A stretch of 64,000 nucleotides of DNA from Actinophytocola sp044466355 (GTDB lineage Bacteria; Actinomycetota; Actinomycetes; Mycobacteriales; Pseudonocardiaceae), in assembly GCF_044466355.1 (NCBI RefSeq), contig NZ_JBITMQ010000008.1, forward strand, positions 248,001-312,000. The letters are read 5' to 3'. Of the stretch, positions 7,429-17,680 are shown piece after piece. The notes under the pieces were generated by a model. That model made no database searches, was not told the origin of the DNA, and was given only the letters and a program-made list of their open reading frames with translations. Made by a program: the position numbers and the translations under genes. How positions within the stretch are numbered: position 1 is the first letter of the stretch; every line of letters starts with the position of its first letter.

Positions 7429-8988
7429 ATGTGGTTCACCGAGGACGATCTTCGCGCTGTCGCGGGTGACGGGTCCTTCCGTCGTGGGCGGGAGTACGTC
7501 GATGCGGTGGGGGACCTGCAGCCGACCGCGCTCGGGGTGCGGGCGGCCGTGCGGGGCAAGGACGTCTACGAGGTGTGGCTCGGGCGGGACAACGACGCGC
7601 TGACCGGTGAGTGCGGCTGCCCGTTCGGTGTGGAGGGCAACTTCTGCAAGCACTGCGTGGCGGTGGGCCTGGTCCTGCTGGCGTCCGGCGCGTCCGCTCC
7701 GGAGGCGGACATCGAGACGTACCTGCGTTCGCTGGACCAGCGTGAACTGGTGGAACTCCTGCTGGAGCAGGCGAAGCGCGACCCGGCGCTGTACCGGCAG
7801 CTGGTGCTGCGCGCGGGCAGCACGGGGGCGCCGCAGGTGGCGGTGCTGCGTAGGCAGCTCGACAGTGCGCTGCGGGTCCGCGGCTTCGCCGACGCCGACT
7901 ACGCCACCCGTGCCAAGGACGTCGTCGACACGGTGCGGGACCTCGTGGACGCCGGGCACGCCGCCGAGGCACGGCCGCTCGCCCGGCACGCGGTGGAACT
8001 GCTCGTCGCGGCGATGGGCGCGGTCGACGACCCGTCGGGTGCGATCTCGGGGGTGGCCCGGCGTGCGGTGAAGCTGTACGCGCGGGCGTGTGCCGCGGCG
8101 CGGCCGAACCCGGCGAAGCTCGCGGCGTGGCTGTTCCAGGTGCGGTCGAACTGGCCGACGTGGCCGACGATCGACATCGGCGACTTCGCGGAACCCCTCG
8201 GCGAGACCGGCATGGCCGCGTACCGCACGCTCCTGGACGAGGCGTGGCACGCCCTCGACGACGACGCGGACCACACCGTGCTGCGCGGGATGCGCGAGCA
8301 GCTGGCGAAGACGTCCGGTGACGTGGACACGCTGGTGGACGTGCTCGCCGACGACCTGCCCGCGGTGCGGTCGTACCGGGAGATCGTGTCGGTGCTGCGG
8401 CACGCGGGCAGGCTGGACGAGGCGATCAGGTGGGCCGAGCGCGGGGTGGCGGAGACCCGCGACCTGTCCCTGACGGAGCTGCTGGTCGAGTCGTACCTGG
8501 ACGGCCAGCGTGGTGACGAGGCGGTGGAACTGCGGAAGGCCGACCTCCGGTCGGCACGGACCCGGGTCTGTTACGGGCGGCTGCGGCACACGGCGATCTC
8601 GGCGAAGGTGTGGTCGGGGCTGCGGTCGTGGGCGTTGGAGGTGCTGCCGCCCGAGGAGCTGGTGGGTGCGCTCGTGGACGACGGGGACGTCGAGGAGGCG
8701 TGGCTCGCGGCGGTGAAGCACGACTGCGCCGGCGTGGAGGTGGTGCGGCTGCGGGCCGAGACGCATCCCGCCGACGTGCTCGGGGCGTACCGGACGCTGG
8801 TGTCGGAGTGCCTCGGGCGGGGTGGGCGGGACGCGTACCGGGAGGCGTGCGTGCTGCTGAAGGAGATGGCGGCCTGTGCCGAGCGGTGCGGGGAGTCGGT
8901 CGCGAGTTTCGTGGCCTCGCTGCGGTTGGCGCATGCTCGTCGGCCCGCGCTGCTGGACGAGTTGCGCCGGGCGGGGTTTTCGAGCTGA
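7429..8988 (+). CDS. SWIM zinc finger domain protein
   Basis: 519 aa. N-terminal MWFTEDDLRAVAGDGSFRRG followed by a SWIM zinc-finger signature CxC-x8-CxH with ligands Cys62, Cys64, Cys73 and His75. The remaining about 430 residues are alpha-helical and Leu/Ala/Arg-rich, resembling TPR-like repeats as in other bacterial SWIM proteins. SWIM domains are predicted DNA or protein binders; no enzymatic domain is seen. ATG 7429 is chosen for the conserved start; GTG 7411 in frame is an alternative. Convergent with the UvrA-like gene, 6 bp apart. Confidence 0.8.
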   Translation: MWFTEDDLRAVAGDGSFRRGREYVDAVGDLQPTALGVRAAVRGKDVYEVWLGRDNDALTGECGCPFGVEGNFCKHCVAVGLVLLASGASAPEADIETYLRSLDQRELVELLLEQAKRDPALYRQLVLRAGSTGAPQVAVLRRQLDSALRVRGFADADYATRAKDVVDTVRDLVDAGHAAEARPLARHAVELLVAAMGAVDDPSGAISGVARRAVKLYARACAAARPNPAKLAAWLFQVRSNWPTWPTIDIGDFAEPLGETGMAAYRTLLDEAWHALDDDADHTVLRGMREQLAKTSGDVDTLVDVLADDLPAVRSYREIVSVLRHAGRLDEAIRWAERGVAETRDLSLTELLVESYLDGQRGDEAVELRKADLRSARTRVCYGRLRHTAISAKVWSGLRSWALEVLPPEELVGALVDDGDVEEAWLAAVKHDCAGVEVVRLRAETHPADVLGAYRTLVSECLGRGGRDAYREACVLLKEMAACAERCGESVASFVASLRLAHARRPALLDELRRAGFSS

Positions 8989-8994
8989 TCGTCG

Positions 8995-11259
<2,265 letters not shown>

Positions 11260-11273
11260 GTCGCCGCCTCTCT

Positions 11274-11288
11274 CTTTATACTGTAAAG
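11274..11288. promoter_or_regulatory. Candidate TetR operator 1
   Basis: 15-bp palindrome CTTTATACTGTAAAG with arms CTTTA/TAAAG. It includes a -10-like TATACT (11277-11282) for the tetR direction and lies 15 bp from the UvrA-like start. A second site of the same shape is 34 bp away. Function as an operator is inferred from symmetry and position. Confidence 0.6.
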
Positions 11289-11307
11289 TGATGCCCGAGC
11301 GACAGTA

Positions 11308-11322
11308 CTTTACGACGTAAGG
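11308..11322. promoter_or_regulatory. Candidate TetR operator 2
   Basis: 15-bp imperfect palindrome CTTTACGACGTAAGG, the same CTTTA-N5-TAARG frame as the site at 11274-11288. It ends at the tetR Shine-Dalgarno (AAGGAG 11319-11324), so repressor binding would block tetR expression. Together the sites form an inverted pair of GTAAAGT motifs. Confidence 0.6.
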
Positions 11323-11332
11323 AGTTGCAATC

Positions 11333-12115
11333 GTGGTGGTGTTCGCCGGTCAGGGCGACGCGCGGCGGTCGATGGCGCTCCTGTGGCGCCAATCGGCCGC
11401 CGAGGAGCCGAAACCAGGGCCCAGACAGGGGCTCAGCGTCGACGCGATCGTCGCCGCGGCCATCGGGATCGCCGACGAGTACGGCATGGCGGCGCTGTCG
11501 ATGCGTGCCGTCGGCGAACGGCTCGGCCGCACCGGCATGGCGCTCTACACGTACGTGCCCAGCAAGAGCGAGCTGGTCGACCTCATGTACGACACGGTGA
11601 TCGCCGAGGCCCACCACACCTACGACCTGGCCGACGGCTGGCGCCCCGCGCTCACCGCGTGGGCGGGCGACCTGTGGGCGTTCTACCTGCGCCACCCGTG
11701 GGTGCTACAGGTGTCGCAGGCCCGGCCGGTGCTGGGGCCCAACGAGTACGTCGTGCTGGACGAGGTGCTGCGGATCCTGTTCGCGAGCGGGCTCGACCCG
11801 GCGGCGACGCGGCAGCTGACCGGTGCGCTGTTCCAGTTCGTCCGGGGGGTGGCGCAGGTCGTCGCCGAGGCGAGGGACGCGGCGGCGGCGACCGGCACCG
11901 GCGACGACGAGTGGTGGTACGCGCGGTCCGCGCTCCTGGAGGAGATGGCCACCGACTTCGACGAGCGCTTCCCGATGGTCGCCAGGCTGGCGCGCGCGGG
12001 TGGCTTCACACTGGCCGACGAGACCGTCCCGTACCAGGAGCAGGCGGCCACGGAGACGTTCCACACCGGTCTCGCGGCCCTGCTGGACGGCATCGAGAAA
12101 AGGGTGGCCGGGTGA
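11333..12115 (+). CDS. TetR/AcrR family transcriptional regulator
   Basis: 260 aa. The helix-turn-helix spans about residues 35-82 (GLSVDAIVAAAIGIADEYGM ... GMALYTYVPSKSELVDLMYD), typical TetR_N; the C-terminal half resembles the TetR_C_1 class with a long helical ligand-binding region. GTG 11333 is supported by AAGGAG 8 nt upstream. Divergently arranged with the UvrA-like ATPase and flanked by two palindromes, so it probably represses that gene and itself until a ligand, perhaps a DNA-acting drug, is bound (inference). Not the long leader form starting further upstream. Confidence 0.88.
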   Translation: MVVFAGQGDARRSMALLWRQSAAEEPKPGPRQGLSVDAIVAAAIGIADEYGMAALSMRAVGERLGRTGMALYTYVPSKSELVDLMYDTVIAEAHHTYDLADGWRPALTAWAGDLWAFYLRHPWVLQVSQARPVLGPNEYVVLDEVLRILFASGLDPAATRQLTGALFQFVRGVAQVVAEARDAAAATGTGDDEWWYARSALLEEMATDFDERFPMVARLARAGGFTLADETVPYQEQAATETFHTGLAALLDGIEKRVAG

Positions 12116-12125
12116 TGTCCTTTCG

Positions 12126-12140
12126 GAACGGGGCCCGTTC
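12126..12140. promoter_or_regulatory. Perfect 15-bp palindrome between tetR and the DGPF gene
   Basis: GAACGGGGCCCGTTC: arms GAACGGG and CCCGTTC around a central G. It lies 10 bp after the tetR stop and 49 bp before the DGPF-gene start. It could be an operator or a short terminator-like hairpin; no T-run follows. Confidence 0.4.
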
Positions 12141-12189
12141 GTTCCATGCTTGACGGCCCAGGGTGGGCCGGGACGGAGGAGAGGACCCG

Positions 12190-12537
12190 ATGGCGCAGTA
12201 CCTCGCAATGACCTTCACCGCGGACGTCGACTGGTGGGCGCCGGAGCACGCCGAGGAGCTGGCCGAGTACCGGAAGTTCGGGGTGGACCACGCCGACCGG
12301 ATCGTGCAGAGCGCCGTGCTGCACCCGACCGGCACGGCCACGGTCGTCCGGGTGGAGGGCGCGCGCGGCGGCCAGGTCGTGACGACCGACGGCCCGTACG
12401 CCGAGACGAAGGAGGCCCTGACCGGCTACTACCTGATCGAGGCCGACGACCTGGAGGAGGCGGTGAAGATCGCCGCGGAGATCCCGGCGGCCTGGGGCGG
12501 GGCCGTCGAGGTCCGGCCGGTCATCGCGGCCAAGTAG
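12190..12537 (+). CDS. DGPF/YCII domain protein
   Basis: 115 aa. A compact YCII-related (DGPF) domain containing TTDGPYAETKEALTGYYLIE, the eponymous motif being here DGPY, near residues 63-67. These small proteins are almost always encoded next to ECF42-group sigma factors and are the main targets of those sigmas; their reaction is not known, though YciI-like folds include dehalogenase or dehydratase-like enzymes. ATG 12190 has GGAGGAG 8-10 nt upstream. The stop is immediately followed by the sigma factor GTG. Confidence 0.88.
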   Translation: MAQYLAMTFTADVDWWAPEHAEELAEYRKFGVDHADRIVQSAVLHPTGTATVVRVEGARGGQVVTTDGPYAETKEALTGYYLIEADDLEEAVKIAAEIPAAWGGAVEVRPVIAAK

Positions 12538-13749
12538 GTGCGGCCGGAGCACGACACCGTCGCCGAGACGGTCCGGGTCGAGGGCACGCGCATCCTCGCC
12601 ACTCTCATCCGGACCCTCGGCGACGTCGGGCTGGCCGAGGACGCCGTGCAGGAGGCGACGATCGCGGCGCTCGGCGCGTGGCCGGTCACGGGCGTGCCGC
12701 CGGAGCCGAGGGCGTGGCTGACGGTCACCGCCCGCCGCAAGGCCATCGACATCCTGCGGCGCGAACGGGTCCGCGAGGACAAGGAACGCCTCGCCGACCT
12801 GCACCGCGAGGACGTCCCACCGGACCACGTGGTCGCCGACGACATGCTGCGGCTGATCTTCACGTGCTGCCACCCGTCGCTGTCCCCGCCGACGCGGATC
12901 GCCCTTGCGTTGCGGACGTTGTGCGGGCTGACCCCGGCACAGATCGGCGACGTGCTGCTCACCACCGAGCCCGCCACGGCGAAGCGGCTGACCAGGGCAC
13001 GCCAGAAGATCGCCGCCGCCCGCATCCCGTACCGGGTGCCCTCGGCGGCGGAGCTGCCGGACCGGCTGCCCGCGGTGTGCGGGGTGATCCACAGCCTCTA
13101 CACGACCGGGCACGTGGACCACGACGTCGACACGTGCGCGGAGGCGGTGCGGCTCGCCGAGCTGCTGCACGGGTTGTTGCCGGACCAGCCGATGCCCGCC
13201 GCGGTACTGGCGCTGCTGCTGCTCACCGACGCACGACGGCCCGCCCGGCTCGATGCGGCGGGCGACGTGGTGACGCTCGACCGCCAGGACCGCACGCGGT
13301 GGAACACGTGCGCCATCGGCCGCGGCATCGAGCTGCTCAACGACTCGCTGCGCCGCACCGGCGGTCAGGCGGACGCCTACCAGCTCCAGGCGGCCATCGC
13401 GGCCGAGCACGCCCGCGTGCCGAGCTACTCGGCCACGGACTGGGCGGAGATCCTGCGGCTGTACGAGCTTCTGCTGTCGGTCGCGCCGAGCGAGGCGGCG
13501 GAGCTGGGCCACGCGGTCGCGGCGGCGGAGGCTCACGGGACCGAAACCGGGCTGGCGCTGCTGGCCGGGCTGCCGCCGAGCCCGCGCCTGCACGCGATCC
13601 GCGCGGAGCTGCTGGCCCGCGAACACCGGTACGCGGAGGCGGCGGGGGAGCTGGCGGAGTCGCTGCGCGGCCCGGCACCGGACAAGGAACGCGAGTACCG
13701 ACGCCACCGGCGGGAGGAGTTCCTGACCCTGGCAAGGGGAATGCCCTGA
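12538..13749 (+). CDS. ECF RNA polymerase sigma factor, ECF42-like
   Basis: 403 aa, about twice the size of an ordinary ECF sigma. Sigma-70 region 2 at about residues 20-90 (GLAEDAVQEATIAALGAW, ITARRKAIDILRRER-like), region 4 at about 110-160 (CCHPSLSPPTRIALALRTLCGLTPAQIG), then a C-terminal helical extension of about 230 aa resembling TPR repeats (DUF6596). This architecture and the directly adjacent DGPF gene identify the ECF42 group, which has no anti-sigma factor; the C-terminal extension is thought to control activity. GTG 12538 abuts the previous stop. The last codons lie within a 24-bp inverted repeat. Confidence 0.9.
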   Translation: MRPEHDTVAETVRVEGTRILATLIRTLGDVGLAEDAVQEATIAALGAWPVTGVPPEPRAWLTVTARRKAIDILRRERVREDKERLADLHREDVPPDHVVADDMLRLIFTCCHPSLSPPTRIALALRTLCGLTPAQIGDVLLTTEPATAKRLTRARQKIAAARIPYRVPSAAELPDRLPAVCGVIHSLYTTGHVDHDVDTCAEAVRLAELLHGLLPDQPMPAAVLALLLLTDARRPARLDAAGDVVTLDRQDRTRWNTCAIGRGIELLNDSLRRTGGQADAYQLQAAIAAEHARVPSYSATDWAEILRLYELLLSVAPSEAAELGHAVAAAEAHGTETGLALLAGLPPSPRLHAIRAELLAREHRYAEAAGELAESLRGPAPDKEREYRRHRREEFLTLARGMP

Positions 13750-13798
13750 AAGACGCTTTCGGGACGCGCAACGCCCCGAAAGCGTCTTTCAGGGCATT
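13740..13798. repeat. 24-bp perfect inverted repeat (stem-loop)
   Basis: Left arm 13740-13763 (starting AATGCCCTGAAAGACGC), 11-nt loop 13764-13774, right arm 13775-13798, all 24 bp perfectly complementary. It overlaps the sigma-factor stop codon (13747-13749). The length and perfection suggest either a strong factor-independent terminator or a copy of a genome-dispersed palindromic element; no T-run follows the stem. Confidence 0.85.
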
Positions 13799-13831
13799 GA
13801 GCCGGTTGGCCGGGTGCCGAATACTCGACGT

Positions 13832-14497
13832 GTGAGCACTCTGCCGAGTACGCCGCTGCCGACACCGGACGAGGAGGGTGCGCTCTCGAGCCCGATCGGG
13901 CGCGCCGCGTCGTTGATGGTCGCGTTCCTGGGCCTGTTGTGGCTCGTGCAGCTGGTCAACGCGGGGACCGACTACTCGCTCGCGCAGTCCGGCGGGATCC
14001 TGCCGCGGCAACCGAGCAGCCTGCTCGACATCGTCACGTCGCCGTTCCTGCACGGCAGCCTCGAACACCTCGCGGGCAACGCGTTGCCGTTGTTCAGCCT
14101 CGGGCTGATGGCGGCCATCCCGAGCCCGAAGCGGTTCCTGGTGATGACGCTCGTGGTGATCGTCGTCGGCGGGTTCGGCGTGTGGCTGTTCTCGCCGGAG
14201 AACAGCGTCACGGTCGGTGCCAGCGGGGTGGTGTTCGGCTACTTCGGGTACCTGCTGCTGCGCGGGTTCGTCGACCGCAGGCCCGCGGACGTCGTCATCT
14301 CGATCGGTGTCGCGCTCGCCTACGGGTACGCGATGTGGAACTCGGTGGGCTTCGGGCGGGAGGGCGTGTCGTGGCAGGGCCACGTCGCCGGTCTCGTGGG
14401 CGGCATGGTGGCCGCGTTGTTCCTGCGCCTGCGCAGAAAGAAACCGGTTGCGGACGCTTCTGGCGGTGCGGTGCCGGGGTTGCCTCCCGCCGTCTAG
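13832..14497 (+). CDS. Rhomboid family intramembrane serine protease
   Basis: 221 aa, six or so transmembrane segments. Catalytic dyad: Ser131 in VGASGVVFG (GxSG) and His184 in SWQGHVAGLVGG. The HGSLEHLAGNALPLFSLG segment matches the conserved rhomboid HxxxNxxxL region. It would cleave membrane proteins within the bilayer; the substrate is unknown. GTG 13832 gives VSTLPSTPLP; GTG 13814 is an alternative and neither has a strong ribosome site. Sits between the inverted repeat and the murE promoter, as the last gene of the insertion in the dcw cluster. Confidence 0.88.
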   Translation: MSTLPSTPLPTPDEEGALSSPIGRAASLMVAFLGLLWLVQLVNAGTDYSLAQSGGILPRQPSSLLDIVTSPFLHGSLEHLAGNALPLFSLGLMAAIPSPKRFLVMTLVVIVVGGFGVWLFSPENSVTVGASGVVFGYFGYLLLRGFVDRRPADVVISIGVALAYGYAMWNSVGFGREGVSWQGHVAGLVGGMVAALFLRLRRKKPVADASGGAVPGLPPAV

Positions 14498-14532
14498 CCC
14501 AACGCGACACGGCCGACCGCACCAGGGTGTCC

Positions 14533-14568
14533 TTGATCGCCCTCTGTGCGCAGGTAACCTCTCGCGAC
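14533..14568 (+). promoter_or_regulatory. Candidate leaderless promoter of murE
   Basis: TTGATC (14533-14538), 16-nt spacer, TAACCT (14555-14560). A start site 7-9 nt after the -10 would coincide with the murE GTG at 14569, giving a leaderless transcript, which is common in actinobacteria. No Shine-Dalgarno precedes the GTG, which supports this reading. Confidence 0.55.
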
Positions 14569-16113
14569 GTGCCCGCCAAGCTCGTTGGCAAGGCCGTCAC
14601 GGCACCGCCTCGCCCCACCAGGATCGAACCAGTACCGCTCACCACGTTGGTGGCGCGGGCGGACGCGCGTGTCCTGGGCCAGGAGAACGACGTCCACGTC
14701 ACTGGAGCGACGCTCCGTGCGCAGCACGTGCTCCCCGGTGACCTGTTCGCCGCGCTGCCCGGTGCCCGCGTGCACGGCGCCGACTTCGCCGCCGAGGCGG
14801 TCCGCGCTGGCGCGGTCGCGGTGCTCACCGACGAGGAGGGCGCCCGGCGCGCCGCGCTGAAGAACGTCCCCGTCGTCGTGCACGACGACCCCCGGCAGGT
14901 GCTGGGGTCGGTCGCCGCGTGGATCTACGGCGAGCCGTCGCTGCGCCTCGGGGTCATCGGGGTCACCGGCACGGCCGGCAAGACCACCACGACGTACATG
15001 ATCGACGCGGGCCTGCGGGCCGCCGGGTCGACGACCGGGCTAGTCGGCACGGTCGAGACCAGGATCGCCGGGGAGCGGCTGGCCAGCGCGTTCACCACAC
15101 CCGAGGCGCCGGACCTGCAGGCGCTGTTCGCGGTGATGCTGGAGCGCGGCGTCACGCACGTGCCGATGGAGGTGTCGAGCCACGCGCTCGCGCTCGGCCG
15201 GGTCAGCGGCACGCGGTTCACCGTCGGCGCGTTCACCAACCTCTCGCGCGACCACCTGGACTTCCACTCCGACATGGAGGACTACTTCCAGGCCAAGGCG
15301 CTGCTGTTCGACGGCCGGTCCACCACCGAGGTGGTGTGCACCGACGGCGAGTGGGGCAAGCGCCTCGTCACCCCGCGCACGGTCACCGTGTCCACGCAGG
15401 GTGGCGGGGACTGGTCCGCGTCCGGTCTCACCACCTCCTACACCGGTGAGCAGACGTTCACCGTGCACGGGCCCGACGGGCTGACGCTGCCGGTGACGCT
15501 GCCGATGCCGGGCCGGTTCAACGTGGCGAACGCGCTGGTGGCCGCCGCCTGCCTGCACGCGGCCGGGGTGGCGCCCACCGACATCGCGGCCGGGCTCGGC
15601 GCGGTCGAGGTGCCCGGCCGGATGGAGCGGGTCGCGGTCGGCCAGGACTTCACCGCGGTCGTCGACTACGCGCACAAGCCGGAGGCGGTCGCCCAGGCGC
15701 TCGACGCCATGCGGGCCCGCACCGACGGCCGCGTGATCGCGGTGCTCGGCTGCGGCGGCGACCGCGACACCGAGAAGCGGCCCATGATGGGCGAGGCCGC
15801 AGCCCGCCGCAGCGACCTGCTGATCGTCACCGACGACAACCCCCGCACCGAGGACCCGGCCACGATCCGCGCCGCGATGCTGGCCGGGGTGGAGTCGGTG
15901 CCGCCGGGGGAGCGGGGTGAGGTGCTGGACATCGGTGACCGCCGCGCCGCGATCGTCGAGGCGGTGAACCGTGCACGGCCCGGTGACGTCGTCGTCATCG
16001 CGGGCAAGGGACACGAGACCGGTCAGGAGTCGGGCGGTGTCGTGCACCCGTTCTCCGACCACGACGAACTGAGGGCGGCGATCTGGGCCCGCCTGCACGA
16101 GGAGTCCACATGA
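14569..16113 (+). CDS. murE: UDP-MurNAc-L-Ala-D-Glu:meso-DAP ligase MurE
   Basis: 514 aa. Mur ligase with the N-terminal UDP-binding domain, ATP-binding P-loop GTAGKT (134-139) and C-terminal domain with DNPR (423-426), the motif that selects meso-diaminopimelate rather than lysine. It adds the third stem-peptide residue in the cytoplasm. The GTG at 14569 gives VPAKLVGKAV; no ribosome site precedes it and a -10-like box lies 8 nt upstream. First gene of the second dcw block; murF starts about 107 bp downstream. Confidence 0.95.
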   Translation: MPAKLVGKAVTAPPRPTRIEPVPLTTLVARADARVLGQENDVHVTGATLRAQHVLPGDLFAALPGARVHGADFAAEAVRAGAVAVLTDEEGARRAALKNVPVVVHDDPRQVLGSVAAWIYGEPSLRLGVIGVTGTAGKTTTTYMIDAGLRAAGSTTGLVGTVETRIAGERLASAFTTPEAPDLQALFAVMLERGVTHVPMEVSSHALALGRVSGTRFTVGAFTNLSRDHLDFHSDMEDYFQAKALLFDGRSTTEVVCTDGEWGKRLVTPRTVTVSTQGGGDWSASGLTTSYTGEQTFTVHGPDGLTLPVTLPMPGRFNVANALVAAACLHAAGVAPTDIAAGLGAVEVPGRMERVAVGQDFTAVVDYAHKPEAVAQALDAMRARTDGRVIAVLGCGGDRDTEKRPMMGEAAARRSDLLIVTDDNPRTEDPATIRAAMLAGVESVPPGERGEVLDIGDRRAAIVEAVNRARPGDVVVIAGKGHETGQESGGVVHPFSDHDELRAAIWARLHEEST

Positions 16114-16219
16114 CCCGCCACGCACCGAATCCGTCGGTGCTCTCGGCTACCGTGAAAATCGGGGGGCCCCCGGCCCGGTTGAATGGACCGTTCAATCGGC
16201 GCAACGCCGGTGGTGGGCG

Positions 16220-17680
16220 ATGATCCCGCTGACGCTGGCCGAGGTCGCCGAGGCGACCGGCGGCCGCCTCCACAACGCGACGGGCGACGAGGTCGTCACC
16301 GGCACCGTCGAGTTCGACTCGCGCGAGGTCACCCCGGGCGGCCTGTTCGTCGCGATGCCCGGTGAGCGGGTCGACGGCCACGACTTCGCCGCCCGGGCGG
16401 TCGCCGACGGCGCGGTCGCCGTGCTCGCCGCCCGCGAGGTCGACGCGCCCGCGGTGCTCGTCCCGCCGGTCGCGGTCGACGGGCCGTCCCGCGTGTACGC
16501 GCTGGCGGGTGACCGGGACGGCAGCGGCGCCGCCGTGCTTGCCGGGTTCGCCGCCGTGGCCCGCGAGGTCGCGCGCAGGCTCACCGCGAAGGGCATGCTG
16601 ACCGTCGGCGTCACCGGGTCGGCGGGCAAGACCTCCACCAAGGACCTCATCGCCGCGCTGCTGAGCGCGCGCGGCGCCACCGTCGCGCCACCAGGGTCGT
16701 TCAACAACGAGATCGGCCACCCGTGGACCGTGCTGCGAGCCGACGAGGACACCAAGCACCTGGTGCTGGAGCTGTCCGCCCGCGGGGTCGGCCACATCGC
16801 GGGCCTGTGCGCGATCGCGCCGCCGACGATCGGCGCCGTGCTGAACGTCGGCACCTCGCACATCGAGGAGTTCGGCTCCCAGGAGACCATCGCGCTGGCC
16901 AAGGGCGAGCTGGTCGAGGGGCTGCCCGAGGACGGTGTCGCGGTGCTCAACGCCGACGACCCGTACGTCTCGGCCATGGCGAGCCGCACGAAGGCGCGGG
17001 TGCTGACCTTCGGCCGCGCCGAGCACGCCGACGTGCGTGCCGCCGACGTCGAGCTGGACGCCCAGGCCAGGGCCTCCTTCACGCTCGTCACCGAGGCGGG
17101 CGAGGCGCGGGTCGCGCTGACCCTGCACGGCGCGCACATGGTCGCGAACGCGCTGGCCGCCGCCGCGGTCGCGCTGGCCGCCGGGATGCCGCTCGCCGAC
17201 GTGGCCGCCGGCCTGTCCACCGCGAGGGCCGTGTCCGCGCGCCGGATGGCGGTCGAGACCACCGGCGACGGGGTCACGGTCATCAACGACTCGTACAACG
17301 CGAGTCCCGAGGCCACCCGCGAGGCGCTCAGGACGCTGGTGACGATCAGCGGGGCCGGACAAGGCCGCGCGTGGGCCGTGCTCGGACCGCTCGCCGAGAT
17401 GGGCGCCGACCACGACCGGATTCACGAGGAGATCGGCCGCCTCGCCGCGGACCTCGCCGTCGACCGGCTGGTCGTGGTCGGCGCGGCCGCACAGCCAATG
17501 CAGCAAGGTGCGAGCCGTGCCGGCTCGCGTGGAGAGGAGCCGGTCCTGGTGCCCGATGTAGACGCCGCGGTCGACCTGCTGCGCGCCGAGCTGCGCGCGG
17601 GCGACGTGGTCCTGGTCAAGGCCGCCAACGCGCAACGCCTGTGGCGGGTCGCCGACGCGCTGCTGGGGAGCCGCGCGTGA
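16220..17680 (+). CDS. murF: UDP-MurNAc-tripeptide:D-Ala-D-Ala ligase MurF
   Basis: 486 aa. Begins MIPLTLAEVAEATGGRL, typical MurF. P-loop GSAGKT (133-138), then the central ATPase signature (NVGTSHIEEFGS) and the ligase C-terminal domain with VINDSYNASPEAT. It adds the D-Ala-D-Ala dipeptide to complete the UDP-MurNAc-pentapeptide. The start is the only ATG fitting the conserved N-terminus. The stop overlaps the mraY GTG (GTGA), implying coupling. Confidence 0.95.
   Translation: MIPLTLAEVAEATGGRLHNATGDEVVTGTVEFDSREVTPGGLFVAMPGERVDGHDFAARAVADGAVAVLAAREVDAPAVLVPPVAVDGPSRVYALAGDRDGSGAAVLAGFAAVAREVARRLTAKGMLTVGVTGSAGKTSTKDLIAALLSARGATVAPPGSFNNEIGHPWTVLRADEDTKHLVLELSARGVGHIAGLCAIAPPTIGAVLNVGTSHIEEFGSQETIALAKGELVEGLPEDGVAVLNADDPYVSAMASRTKARVLTFGRAEHADVRAADVELDAQARASFTLVTEAGEARVALTLHGAHMVANALAAAAVALAAGMPLADVAAGLSTARAVSARRMAVETTGDGVTVINDSYNASPEATREALRTLVTISGAGQGRAWAVLGPLAEMGADHDRIHEEIGRLAADLAVDRLVVVGAAAQPMQQGASRAGSRGEEPVLVPDVDAAVDLLRAELRAGDVVLVKAANAQRLWRVADALLGSRA

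Noticed and set aside
6202..8934. Long open frame on the minus strand opposite ftsI, dehalogenase and SWIM genes
   Set aside because: High-GC antisense frame with no family match; the plus-strand genes have clear motifs.
7429..8988. SWIM gene as transposase-associated MuDR-like element
   Set aside because: No transposase domain or terminal repeats; only the zinc finger is shared.
12116..12189. ECF42 target promoter (TGTCGA-type -35) before the DGPF gene
   Set aside because: The closest match is TGTCCT at a poor distance to any -10-like CGA element.
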